NCBI RefSeq assembly: GCF_002021815.1 | Contig: NZ_CP019952.1 | Span: 837,001-901,000 of the forward strand | DNA from: Pseudomonas parafulva | Lineage (GTDB): Bacteria; Pseudomonadota; Gammaproteobacteria; Pseudomonadales; Pseudomonadaceae | Reading direction: 5' to 3' | DNA length: 64,000 nucleotides | Shown: piece by piece, positions 27,583 through 34,538 of the stretch | Position numbering within the stretch: the stretch's first letter is position 1 | Layout of the letters: each line of letters starts with the position of its first letter | Translations under genes and position numbers: made by a program | The notes under the pieces: generated by a model | Told to the model about the DNA's origin: nothing | What the model saw: only the letters and a program-made list of their open reading frames with translations | Databases searched by the model: none

Positions 27583-28602
27583 ATGTTCGCACTGATGCAA
27601 AGCACCCGTACTCAGTCACTGCATGTGTTCAACGATCCGCAGACAGGCCTTGAGGCCGTCGTGGTCATTCACAGCGAGCGGTTCGGGCCCGCCATGGGCG
27701 GTTGTCGCTACCTGGCCTACACCGATCATGAGAGTGCGATCACCGACGCAGTCACCCTGGCCCAGGGCATGAGCTACAAGGCGGCAATGGCGGGCCTGCC
27801 TTTCGGGGGCGGCATGGCGGTCATGCTGCGCAGCCCGCAGGTGAACGACCGCGCTGCCTTGTTCGAAGCATTCGGCCGCTGTATCGATAGCTTGCAAGGG
27901 CGGCTACTCATCGCCCTGGACAGCGGCACCTCGACACTGGACATGGATTGCTTGGCGCAAGGCACCCCCCATGTTGTCAGCACGACAGCGCTGGGTGACC
28001 CTGCTCCACATGCGGCGATGGGGGTATTCGCGGGCCTGCGCGCCACCGCCCATGCGCGGCTGGGCAGCCACAACCTCGAAGGGCTGCGTGTCGCCATCCA
28101 GGGGTTGGGAAGTGTAGGGTACGCGCTGGCCGAACACCTGCACGCAGCAGGTGCAGACCTGCTGGTCAGCGACCTGGAGCCTGGCCGAGTGAGACTTGCA
28201 GTAGAGCAGTTCGACGCACAACCGATTGCCCACGATGCGCTCCCCAGTACACCGTGCGACATCTTCGCCCCCTGCGGCATAGGCCCGGGATTGAATGGGC
28301 AAAGCGTGATGCAGTTGAGGTGCGCGGCAGTGGCGGGTGCTGCAAACAACCAACTGGCATCGTTGCACGTTGCCGACCAGTTGGAAGGGCGGGGGATTCT
28401 GTATGCACCTGATTACGTGATCAACGCGGGTGCCCTGATCTACTCAGCGCTGGCCCATAGGGGCGAAAAAGCGGAGGCGATCACCGCCCACATTGCCCGT
28501 ATACCCACCCGCCTGACCGAAGTGTTCGGCCATGCCCAGGCTGAAAAGCGTTCGCCTGCACGTGTGGCGCAGGCGCTGGCGGAACGTTTGTTGTACGACT
28601 GA
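27583..28602 (+). CDS. Leu/Phe/Glu dehydrogenase homologue with catalytic Lys replaced by Met
   Basis: A 339-residue protein of the amino-acid dehydrogenase family. Substrate-binding FGPAMGGCR, the first lysine (SYKAAMAG, Lys66), the acid (ALDSGTS, Asp113), the NAD loop (QGLGSVG) and GAANNQL are all kept. At the position of the general-base lysine (Lys80 in Bacillus leucine dehydrogenase, in GGGK) the sequence is GGGM: Met78. The spacing 66-78-113 equals 68-80-115 of the model enzyme, so the alignment is firm. Oxidative deamination would be crippled; the protein may bind ligand, act otherwise, or be decaying. The ATG 27583 follows GGGAG. Confidence 0.8.
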   Translation: MFALMQSTRTQSLHVFNDPQTGLEAVVVIHSERFGPAMGGCRYLAYTDHESAITDAVTLAQGMSYKAAMAGLPFGGGMAVMLRSPQVNDRAALFEAFGRCIDSLQGRLLIALDSGTSTLDMDCLAQGTPHVVSTTALGDPAPHAAMGVFAGLRATAHARLGSHNLEGLRVAIQGLGSVGYALAEHLHAAGADLLVSDLEPGRVRLAVEQFDAQPIAHDALPSTPCDIFAPCGIGPGLNGQSVMQLRCAAVAGAANNQLASLHVADQLEGRGILYAPDYVINAGALIYSALAHRGEKAEAITAHIARIPTRLTEVFGHAQAEKRSPARVAQALAERLLYD

Positions 28603-28644
28603 ATACAACGCCCCAGGCCTCGTCGCTCAAAGGCCCACCGATCG

Positions 28645-28908
28645 CTATTGAGCAGCATCGCCCTCGAGCAGTTCACCCAGCGCGTCGGGCTGGCTCTTGA
28701 ACGCCCTGGCGAACACATCGCGGTTCTTGGCCATGTAGATACCGGCTTCTTCTACCTGCTGTTCGCTCAACGATGGCACAGCCTTGTGCAGGACTTCTGC
28801 CAGGCGCTCAGCCAGTTCGAGCATCTTGTCGTGACGGTCTGCTTCGGCCTTATCCATGAACAAGCGCTCCGGGTCGCGGCTGCTGCGATACACCACTTCG
28901 ACGGCCAT
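28645..28908 (-). CDS. yebG: DNA-damage-inducible YebG-family protein
   Basis: An 87-residue YebG homologue (MAVEVVYRSSRDPERLFMDKAEADRHDKMLEL), an SOS-regulated protein of unknown biochemical action. It is extended by an acidic tail (LGELLEGDAAQ). A perfect LexA box lies 37 bases upstream of its start, confirming SOS control. It stands alone, convergent with the dehydrogenase homologue. Confidence 0.9.
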   Translation of the reverse strand: MAVEVVYRSSRDPERLFMDKAEADRHDKMLELAERLAEVLHKAVPSLSEQQVEEAGIYMAKNRDVFARAFKSQPDALGELLEGDAAQ

Positions 28909-28944
28909 TCATCACCTCTATGCCTTTTTGCTGTTAACGATTTA

Positions 28945-28960
28945 CTGTATCGATATACAG
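28945..28960 (-). promoter_or_regulatory. LexA box of yebG
   Basis: CTGTATCGATATACAG fits the SOS box CTGT-N8-ACAG exactly, with 8-bp outer arms TACTGTAT/ATACAGTA. It is placed over the expected yebG promoter. Confidence 0.9.
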
Positions 28961-29126
28961 TAATGGCATTCCCTGAATCGCGCAACCCTGAATTTCCCAG
29001 GGGGTGTGCGTGTCCTGCATCGCTCGACCACCTTCCAAGCCCCTGTGCCTGGCCCTTTAACTGCATGGCACAAGCGTCATACAGGCAGCGGATCATTTTT
29101 CAGAGAGCTTCGGGGAGTCATCGATC

Positions 29127-29597
29127 ATGAACATCAAATGGGCAGAAAAACTGCGCAAAGGCCTGCACGGCTCAGCCGATTCGCTGGGCAACCTGTGCGT
29201 CGAAGGCTTTCACTACCTGGCCTTGTTCGGCATCGGTGCGATAACGGCCTATGCCGCTGTGGTGACGTTTCTGGACATGCTCGGCAAAGGTGGGATCAGC
29301 GTGGATGACATCCTGCTGCTGTTCATCTACCTGGAGTTGGGCGCCATGGTGGGTATCTACTTCAAGACCAACCACATGCCCATCCGCTTTCTGCTGTACG
29401 TGGCCATCACCGCGCTCACCCGCCTGTTGATTGGCGACGTGTCGCACCACAAGGCGCCCGATGTGGGGCTGCTGTACGTGTGCGGAGGCATCCTGCTGCT
29501 GGCATTCGCCATTCTGGTGGTGCGCTACGCGTCGTATCGCTATCCGTCGACCAAGGTCCTGGACGCCAGCGGCAAGGATGTAGAAGAGGGTAAGTGA
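29127..29597 (+). CDS. psiE: PsiE-family membrane protein
   Basis: A 156-residue inner-membrane protein of the phosphate-starvation-inducible PsiE family with four membrane segments (FHYLALFGIGAITAYAAVV, DILLLFIYLELGAMVGIYF, IRFLLYVAITALTRLLIG, LLYVCGGILLLAFAILVV). FIYLELGAMVGIYF and DVSHHKAP are family hallmarks. No clear Pho box was seen upstream. Start ATG 29127 follows GGGGAG. Function unknown in any species. Confidence 0.88.
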   Translation: MNIKWAEKLRKGLHGSADSLGNLCVEGFHYLALFGIGAITAYAAVVTFLDMLGKGGISVDDILLLFIYLELGAMVGIYFKTNHMPIRFLLYVAITALTRLLIGDVSHHKAPDVGLLYVCGGILLLAFAILVVRYASYRYPSTKVLDASGKDVEEGK

Positions 29598-29600
29598 CCC

Positions 29601-29891
29601 TCAGTTGGCCACCACGTTGCGTGCTTGACCACCACTGGGGCGCGTAAGGGCGGCGAGCACTTGCATGGGGTTCTGGCTGCGATCTATCGCCAGGCCCAGG
29701 CGGATGCTGTCGATAACCCGTTGCAAGCGAGCGGGGTCATTGCGTTGCGCCTGGCTGATCAAGCGTTTGGCGGCGATGCCCGCCTCGTCAGACAAGGTGA
29801 GCATGATGCTCCCGTCGAGCGCCTCGATGCTCAGGTTGACCCGGTACTGGGGGCTGAACGCTGCACTGATCTGATCGAATGGATTGGTCAT
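29601..29891 (-). CDS. DUF3509 protein
   Basis: A 96-residue protein of DUF3509, a family found almost only in Pseudomonas (NPFDQISAAFSPQYRVNLSIEALDG split over its start; VIDSIRLGLAIDRSQ near the end). No function is known. Its stop lies four bases from the convergent psiE stop. Confidence 0.85.
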   Translation of the reverse strand: MTNPFDQISAAFSPQYRVNLSIEALDGSIMLTLSDEAGIAAKRLISQAQRNDPARLQRVIDSIRLGLAIDRSQNPMQVLAALTRPSGGQARNVVAN

Positions 29892-30013
29892 GATGGCGCT
29901 TCTGCAACGTGATGATGCAGAAATTGACTGGTGGGGGTGGGGCCGGGTTCCAACCGTTTATCGGTCGTGGCACGGGGGCAGTGGTGCAAGGCTGAGCCCT
30001 CGCGCTTGGATAA

Positions 30014-30038
30014 GGCAGGGCCGCTGCGCGGCCCCGTT
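30014..30038. terminator. Hairpin downstream of the HPF/RaiA gene
   Basis: AGGGCCGC (about 30018-30025) pairs with GCGGCCCC (about 30029-30036) around a very short loop, 15 bases past the stop of the minus-strand HPF/RaiA gene. No long U tract follows. It resembles the core of the dispersed palindromes found at 45.9-46.2 kb. Confidence 0.45.
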
Positions 30039-30050
30039 CCGGTCAAGCGA

Positions 30051-30398
30051 TCAAGCCTCCGGGTCGCTCAGCTCCAGCACGCCACGCTTGCTGCGCAACT
30101 TGCCGTACAGGTGCTCCAGCGCATGGGTCAGCTTGGTGGCCGCGCCTTCCACCGCCTGGTCAAGCGAGTTTGCCGTGTGGGTCACCGAGATCGGCTGATG
30201 GCCTTTTGGGCGAGCCTCCATCTGGCAGCGCTTGTCCTGTGGTCCGGGTTTGCCGCCGTTTTCATCGCGCAGGTGCACCTCGATACGGGTGAGGTCTTCC
30301 TCGTAGCGCTCCAGCGTGTCTTGCACCGTGTTGCGGACCCACTCGTCGAGCCGGGCATTGCCATCGATGTGGTTGCTGCTGTTGACCTGGATTTGCAT
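30051..30398 (-). CDS. HPF/RaiA-family ribosome-associated protein
   Basis: A 115-residue protein of the ribosome hibernation/RaiA family: beta-alpha-beta core (MQIQVNSSNHIDGNARLDEWV, IEVHLRDENG, CQMEARPKGHQPISV) and helix DQAVEGAATKLTHALEH. It is distinct from the HPF next to rpoN in Pseudomonas. It probably docks in the 30S decoding region in stationary phase. The start ATG follows AAGGATT. It stands alone. Confidence 0.85.
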   Translation of the reverse strand: MQIQVNSSNHIDGNARLDEWVRNTVQDTLERYEEDLTRIEVHLRDENGGKPGPQDKRCQMEARPKGHQPISVTHTANSLDQAVEGAATKLTHALEHLYGKLRSKRGVLELSDPEA

Positions 30399-30584
30399 GA
30401 TTCAATCCTTATTCAGCTTGCTCGCATGGAGACGCCAGGTCCTTGAGACCCTTGGAATTTCTGCGCCTCTTGACTCTAAGGTCAGGCAAGCCAACAGCGA
30501 ATTCAACCCCCTCTTAAAAATAAATGTCTTGTAGCAAAGCCGATTGCTCACTTTTGTCCGGCACGCTGTCGGCCAGGCTTTGCA

Positions 30585-30609
30585 TATGAGAATCCATATC
30601 ATTATTATT
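30585..30609 (+). promoter_or_regulatory. Fur-box-like sequence
   Basis: GAGAATCCATATCATTATT, within 30585-30609, is close to the 19-bp Fur consensus (GATAAT-type hexamers, about 14 of 19 bases by eye). It lies about 30-50 bases before the first gene of an iron-related run, as expected for an iron-repressed promoter. Confidence 0.55.
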
Positions 30610-30637
30610 GCTGGCTTCAACATTTCCGGACTTGGCC

Positions 30638-30943
30638 ATGACCCGTAAACCCGCCAGCCTCACGCCCAGCTATCGCCTGGCCGTGGCTTCACGCAGCCTG
30701 GCGGCGTTGCTTGGCGGTTATCTGTTGGCGTCTACGGCCAGTTTCTGCGTGGCTGTGTCGCTGCCCATAGCGCCGGTCGACGCCACGCTGATCGGCCTGA
30801 TGCTGTCGTTCGTGTTCTACGTGTTGGCCTTCATCGGTTGCTTTGCCTGCCGTGACGCCTGGCGGGCGTGGCTGGGTGTGTTGATACCGAGCCTGGTGCT
30901 CGGGCTGCTCGGCGCGCTGGTCCATTGGATGAAATTGTCATGA
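30638..30943 (+). CDS. DUF3649 small membrane protein (iron operon)
   Basis: A 101-residue protein with three hydrophobic segments (SLAALLGGYLLASTASFCVAVSL, ATLIGLMLSFVFYVLAFIGCF, AWLGVLIPSLVLGLLGALVHW). It belongs to DUF3649, typically found first in PepSY-DUF3325 iron operons. Its stop overlaps the next start (ATGA at 30940). A Fur-like box precedes it. Role unknown. Confidence 0.82.
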   Translation: MTRKPASLTPSYRLAVASRSLAALLGGYLLASTASFCVAVSLPIAPVDATLIGLMLSFVFYVLAFIGCFACRDAWRAWLGVLIPSLVLGLLGALVHWMKLS

Positions 30944-32517
30944 AAGACGGCTTTCGCCAGGCGATGGCCTGGCTGCATACCTGGACGGGCCTGCTGTTCG
31001 GCTGGTTGCTCTTTGCCATCTTCCTCACCGGCACCCTGTCGTATTTCAAGGAAGAAATCACCCACTGGATGCAGCCTGAGATAGGCCATTACGCACCCAA
31101 TCCGCAAGCCGCGCTGGGCGCGGCGCAGCGCTATCTGCAAGGTCAGGCGCCCGCTTCGCAAAGCTGGTTCATCCGCCTGCCCAATGAGCGTGAAGCAAGG
31201 GTGAAGGTCGGGTACCGGGATGTGAACGGCGGGCCTCGCGGCTTCGTCACCCAGACCCTCGATGCCAAGACGGGCGAGCCCGTCACGGCGCGCGACAGCC
31301 GCGGCGGGGAGTTCTTCTACCGGTTCCACTTCCAGCTGCAGATGCCTTATCCGTATGGCCGCTGGCTGTCGACATTCTGCGCTCTGATCATGCTGCTCGG
31401 CCTGGTCACCGGCATCATCACCCACAAGAAACTGTTCAAGGAGTTCTTCACCTTCCGCCCTGGCAAGGGCCAGCGCTCCTGGCTGGACGGCCACAACGCC
31501 ATCGGCGTGCTGGTGCTGCCGTTTCACCTGATGATCAGCTACAGCAGCCTGGTGCTGTTCATGTACCTGGTCATGCCCGCAGGGCTGATGGCGCATTACG
31601 GTGATGACACCTCGAAGTACTTCAATGATTTGTTTGGGGCAGGGGAGGCGCCCAAGGCAGCCCAGGTCGCCGCGCCGCTTGCCCCACTGCCGGCGCTCTA
31701 TGCCCAGGTCCAGGCGCTGCAACCGGGGGCGCGGGTGGGCAACATTCGGGTCGAGAACCCGGGCGACAGCAACGCACGGGTCACCTTCACCCAGTCTGCC
31801 GCCGACCACGTTGCCTATCGGCGCAGTGCCAACTGGACCTTCGACGGCGCCACAGGCGCGCTGCTCGAACAAGGCAAGCCCGAAAGTGGCGCCATGCTGA
31901 CGGCATTCAGTTTTGCCGGGTTGCACATGGGCAATTTTGCCGGCCCTTGGCTGCGGTGGCTGTATTTCTGCTTCGGGCTGGCAGGCACTGCCGTGATCGG
32001 GACCGGCCTGGTGATGTGGTTGGACAAGCGCCAGCTCAAGCATGCCAAGGCCCCGCGCGTTCCGCGTGAGCTGCGTCTGGTGGAGGTGCTCAACATCGTC
32101 AGCATGAGCGGGCTGCTGTTGGCAGTGGCCAGCTTTTTCTGGGCTAACCGGCTGCTGCCGGCGGCGCTTGAAACCCGTGCCGACTGGGAGGTCAATGCGT
32201 TCTTCATGGCATGGGGCCTGGCGCTGGTGCACGCGATGGCGCGTAGCGGTCGCCGGGCCTGGGGCGAGCAGCTGGCGCTCGGGGCGCTGGCCTTCACGCT
32301 GTTGCCACTGCTCAACGCGCTGACAACCGCGCACGGGCTCAACCACGCCATCATCGATGGCGATTGGAGCATGGCTGGGTTCGATCTCACCGCATTGGGC
32401 TGCGGCCTGTTCCTGGCCTGGCTGGCAAGCAAGAAGCTGCGCCCTGCGCTGGCCTTGGCCAAGCCTTCCCGTTCACGCGCCAGCCAGGTTGGCCATGAAA
32501 CGGCGCAGGTCCAGTGA
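30940..32517 (+). CDS. PepSY-associated TM protein (putative ferric-siderophore reductase)
   Basis: A 525-residue inner-membrane protein of the PepSY-TM family, with an N-terminal segment (WLHTWTGLLFGWLLFAIFLTGTLS), a large periplasmic part with PepSY sequence, and several later TM segments (FSTFCALIMLLGLVTGI-type, VMWL, LLAVASFFWA). Conserved His residues in WLHTWTG, HKKLFKEFFTFRPGKGQRSWLDGH and FAGLHMGNF suggest haem or metal binding. Relatives reduce or release iron from siderophores in the periplasm. Overlaps both neighbours, so it is in one operon with DUF3649 and DUF3325 genes. Confidence 0.82.
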   Translation: MKDGFRQAMAWLHTWTGLLFGWLLFAIFLTGTLSYFKEEITHWMQPEIGHYAPNPQAALGAAQRYLQGQAPASQSWFIRLPNEREARVKVGYRDVNGGPRGFVTQTLDAKTGEPVTARDSRGGEFFYRFHFQLQMPYPYGRWLSTFCALIMLLGLVTGIITHKKLFKEFFTFRPGKGQRSWLDGHNAIGVLVLPFHLMISYSSLVLFMYLVMPAGLMAHYGDDTSKYFNDLFGAGEAPKAAQVAAPLAPLPALYAQVQALQPGARVGNIRVENPGDSNARVTFTQSAADHVAYRRSANWTFDGATGALLEQGKPESGAMLTAFSFAGLHMGNFAGPWLRWLYFCFGLAGTAVIGTGLVMWLDKRQLKHAKAPRVPRELRLVEVLNIVSMSGLLLAVASFFWANRLLPAALETRADWEVNAFFMAWGLALVHAMARSGRRAWGEQLALGALAFTLLPLLNALTTAHGLNHAIIDGDWSMAGFDLTALGCGLFLAWLASKKLRPALALAKPSRSRASQVGHETAQVQ

Positions 32518-32843
32518 TGCTCGGTATCGCCCTGATCGCCTTCGCGGGGTTCGCCGCCTTGTGTCTGGCCATGCCCAAGCACTTCGAAGCGCTTTTGGGC
32601 CTCACGCCGGTCCCAGGACAACCGCGGCTGTTACGAGCGACCGGCTGGCTCATGCTGCTGGTCTCATTGGCCCTTGGCGTGCAGGCGCGGGGCTGGGCTC
32701 ACGGTCTTGTGGAGTGGACGGCCGTTGCGATGGCAGGTGTGACCTTGTGGGTGTTCGGGCTGGCGTACCTGCCTCGCTTGCTGGTCGGCATGGCCGCCGT
32801 CAGTGCATTGCTGGGGCCGTTGTTGGTCCTGTTAGCCGGATGA
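32517..32843 (+). CDS. DUF3325 small membrane protein
   Basis: A 108-residue, three-TM protein of DUF3325 (MLGIALIAFAGFAALCLAM, LRATGWLMLLVSLALGVQA, AVAMAGVTLWVFGLAYLP). It always accompanies PepSY-TM and TonB-receptor genes. The start overlaps the stop of the PepSY gene (TGATG at 32515-32519). It is followed by the sigma factor gene after four bases. Confidence 0.82.
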   Translation: MLGIALIAFAGFAALCLAMPKHFEALLGLTPVPGQPRLLRATGWLMLLVSLALGVQARGWAHGLVEWTAVAMAGVTLWVFGLAYLPRLLVGMAAVSALLGPLLVLLAG

Positions 32844-32847
32844 TGCC

Positions 32848-33417
32848 ATGAGCCCCACGACGCAGAACGACGGCTCAGAGGGTGAATCGAGCGCTCGTGC
32901 CCGCTTTATCCAAGTCTTCATGGCCCAGCGCGCGCGCATGGAGGCGCTGGTCAGTCGCCGGGTAGGTTGCCGGGCCACCGCGTCCGACTTGGTCCAGGAG
33001 CTGTTCCTGCGCTTCTGGGGGCGTGCGCAAGTGAAGGTCGAAGCCCTGGACACCTACTTGATGCGCTGCGCCGGCAACCTGGCCATCGATCATCTGCGCA
33101 GCGAAAGCAGCCGCCAGCGTGCTTTGGCCGATGTTTCACAGGGCAGCGCGCACCTTGTGAGCCAGACGCTGGAGCAGACCCTGGAGGTGGACGACGATCT
33201 GCAACGCATCGAAAACGCCTTGCGTGCGTTGCCCGAGCGTACCCGGCAAATCTTTCTGCTCAACCGTGTCCACGGCTGCACGTACAGCGAAATAGCACGC
33301 GCCATGCACCTGTCCCAAAGCGCTGTGGAAAAACATATGATGCGTGCCCTGCAAGCGTGCAAGGCCAGTGTCGCCCAGGCCGCGCCCATTCCACGACCAC
33401 CACGGGGCACGCCGTGA
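32848..33417 (+). CDS. FecI-type ECF sigma factor
   Basis: A 189-residue iron-starvation sigma factor. Region 2 includes ATASDLVQELFLRFWGR and YLMRCAGNLAIDHLR; region 4 has RALPERTRQIFLLNRVHGCTYSEIARAMHLSQSAVEKHMMRAL. It should transcribe the TonB receptor gene that follows, when the FecR-like protein relays a siderophore signal. It is translationally coupled to fecR (GTGA overlap at 33414). The presence of the upstream Fur-box operon implies iron repression. Confidence 0.92.
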   Translation: MSPTTQNDGSEGESSARARFIQVFMAQRARMEALVSRRVGCRATASDLVQELFLRFWGRAQVKVEALDTYLMRCAGNLAIDHLRSESSRQRALADVSQGSAHLVSQTLEQTLEVDDDLQRIENALRALPERTRQIFLLNRVHGCTYSEIARAMHLSQSAVEKHMMRALQACKASVAQAAPIPRPPRGTP

Positions 33418-34400
33418 CCACCACGTTACCTGCTGTCACTCAGGCACAATCCGATGCCGCCCTGCAGTGGCTTGTACGCATCAATGGGCAGCCCGAGCAA
33501 GCCCGCAGTGCGGCGTTCAGGCGTTGGCTGCTGGCCGACCCGCGGCATCCGGTCGCGTACGAGCAGGCGCAGGCGCTGTGGAACCACAGCGCCCTCGCTG
33601 CGGCGACCCTGGCCGATGAAGACCGGCTGGCCCTGCAACATTACCTCGCCCGGATGAGCCCGCCCGCTGTCAGGCGCCCCGGACGTTGGCGTGCAGGGGC
33701 GTTGGCCATGGCCGCTTGCCTGATCATGGCCATCGGCATGCTCGGTGGGTGGCAGCCCGGTCATTGGCTGCTGGACCTGCGTGCCGACTACAGCACGTCG
33801 GCCGACCGGCGCGAAGTGACCTTGCCAGACCACTCGGCGGTCACGCTGGACGCCCACAGTTCGATTGCCGTGCAATTCGAAAACGGCCAGCGCCGCGTGC
33901 GGTTGCTGCACGGCGCTGCGTTCTTCAAGGTCACCCACACCGGCGAGCCCTTTGTGGTGCAGGCCGCCGATGGGCAGGTGCGAGTGCTGGGCACCGAGTT
34001 CGAAGTGCGCGAGCAGGGCGCCGCCACCCAGGTCACCGTCCGCGCCGGTCGCGTGGCGGTCAGCCCGTCCAAGGGGGCCGTGGCACGTGAGTTGATTGCC
34101 AATCAGCAGGTGAGCTACGGCGCGGGGCAGGTCAGCCACACGTTGTCGGTCGACAGCGAGCAGCACCTGGCATGGCGCGAGGGTTGGCTGACCTATTCCC
34201 AGGCGCCCCTGGCCCAGGTGGTTGAGGATCTGGGTCGCTATTACCCCGGCCACATCGTGCTGCTGAACGAGGCTTTGGGGCGGCGTGAAGTCAGTGGCAG
34301 CTTCCCCATTGCCGAACCCTTGCAGGCGCTGGACTCACTGGGCGCAGTGCTCGGCTTTTCGCGTCAGACAGTGCTTGGTCGGTTCACGGTTATCCGTTGA
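33414..34400 (+). CDS. FecR-type anti-sigma/sigma regulator
   Basis: A 328-residue inner-membrane signal transducer. The cytoplasmic N-terminal part (residues 1-80) has the conserved Trp residues of FecR (WLVRINGQ, FRRWLLADPRHPVAYEQAQALWNH). A membrane segment follows (LAMAACLIMAIGMLGGW), then the periplasmic FecR domain (VTLPDHSAVTLDAHSSIAV, LLHGAAFFKVTH, VRVLGTEFEVREQG). The C-terminal STN-like end (REVSGSFPIAEPLQALDSLGAVLG) contacts the receptor. The start is GTG, overlapping the sigma gene stop. Confidence 0.92.
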   Translation: MTTTLPAVTQAQSDAALQWLVRINGQPEQARSAAFRRWLLADPRHPVAYEQAQALWNHSALAAATLADEDRLALQHYLARMSPPAVRRPGRWRAGALAMAACLIMAIGMLGGWQPGHWLLDLRADYSTSADRREVTLPDHSAVTLDAHSSIAVQFENGQRRVRLLHGAAFFKVTHTGEPFVVQAADGQVRVLGTEFEVREQGAATQVTVRAGRVAVSPSKGAVARELIANQQVSYGAGQVSHTLSVDSEQHLAWREGWLTYSQAPLAQVVEDLGRYYPGHIVLLNEALGRREVSGSFPIAEPLQALDSLGAVLGFSRQTVLGRFTVIR

Positions 34401-34493
34401 TTGCTGGTCGTTGACCACCCTATTTCATGCCCTCCAAAAAAACTTCCTACCGCAGGTGAGGTAACAGCACGCCATAACCGTGTAGTACGTGAA

Positions 34494-34512
34494 AGTGCGA
34501 TTCATTCGCACT
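34494..34512. repeat. Inverted repeat before the TonB receptor
   Basis: AGTGCGA and TCGCACT flank TTCAT, giving a perfect 7-bp inverted repeat 27 bases before the receptor start. It is in the 138-base gap where the FecI-dependent promoter must lie. It may be a leader hairpin or an operator; no match to a known site. Confidence 0.45.
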
Positions 34513-34538
34513 CAATACCCTCTCTCAGGTCAGCGTCC

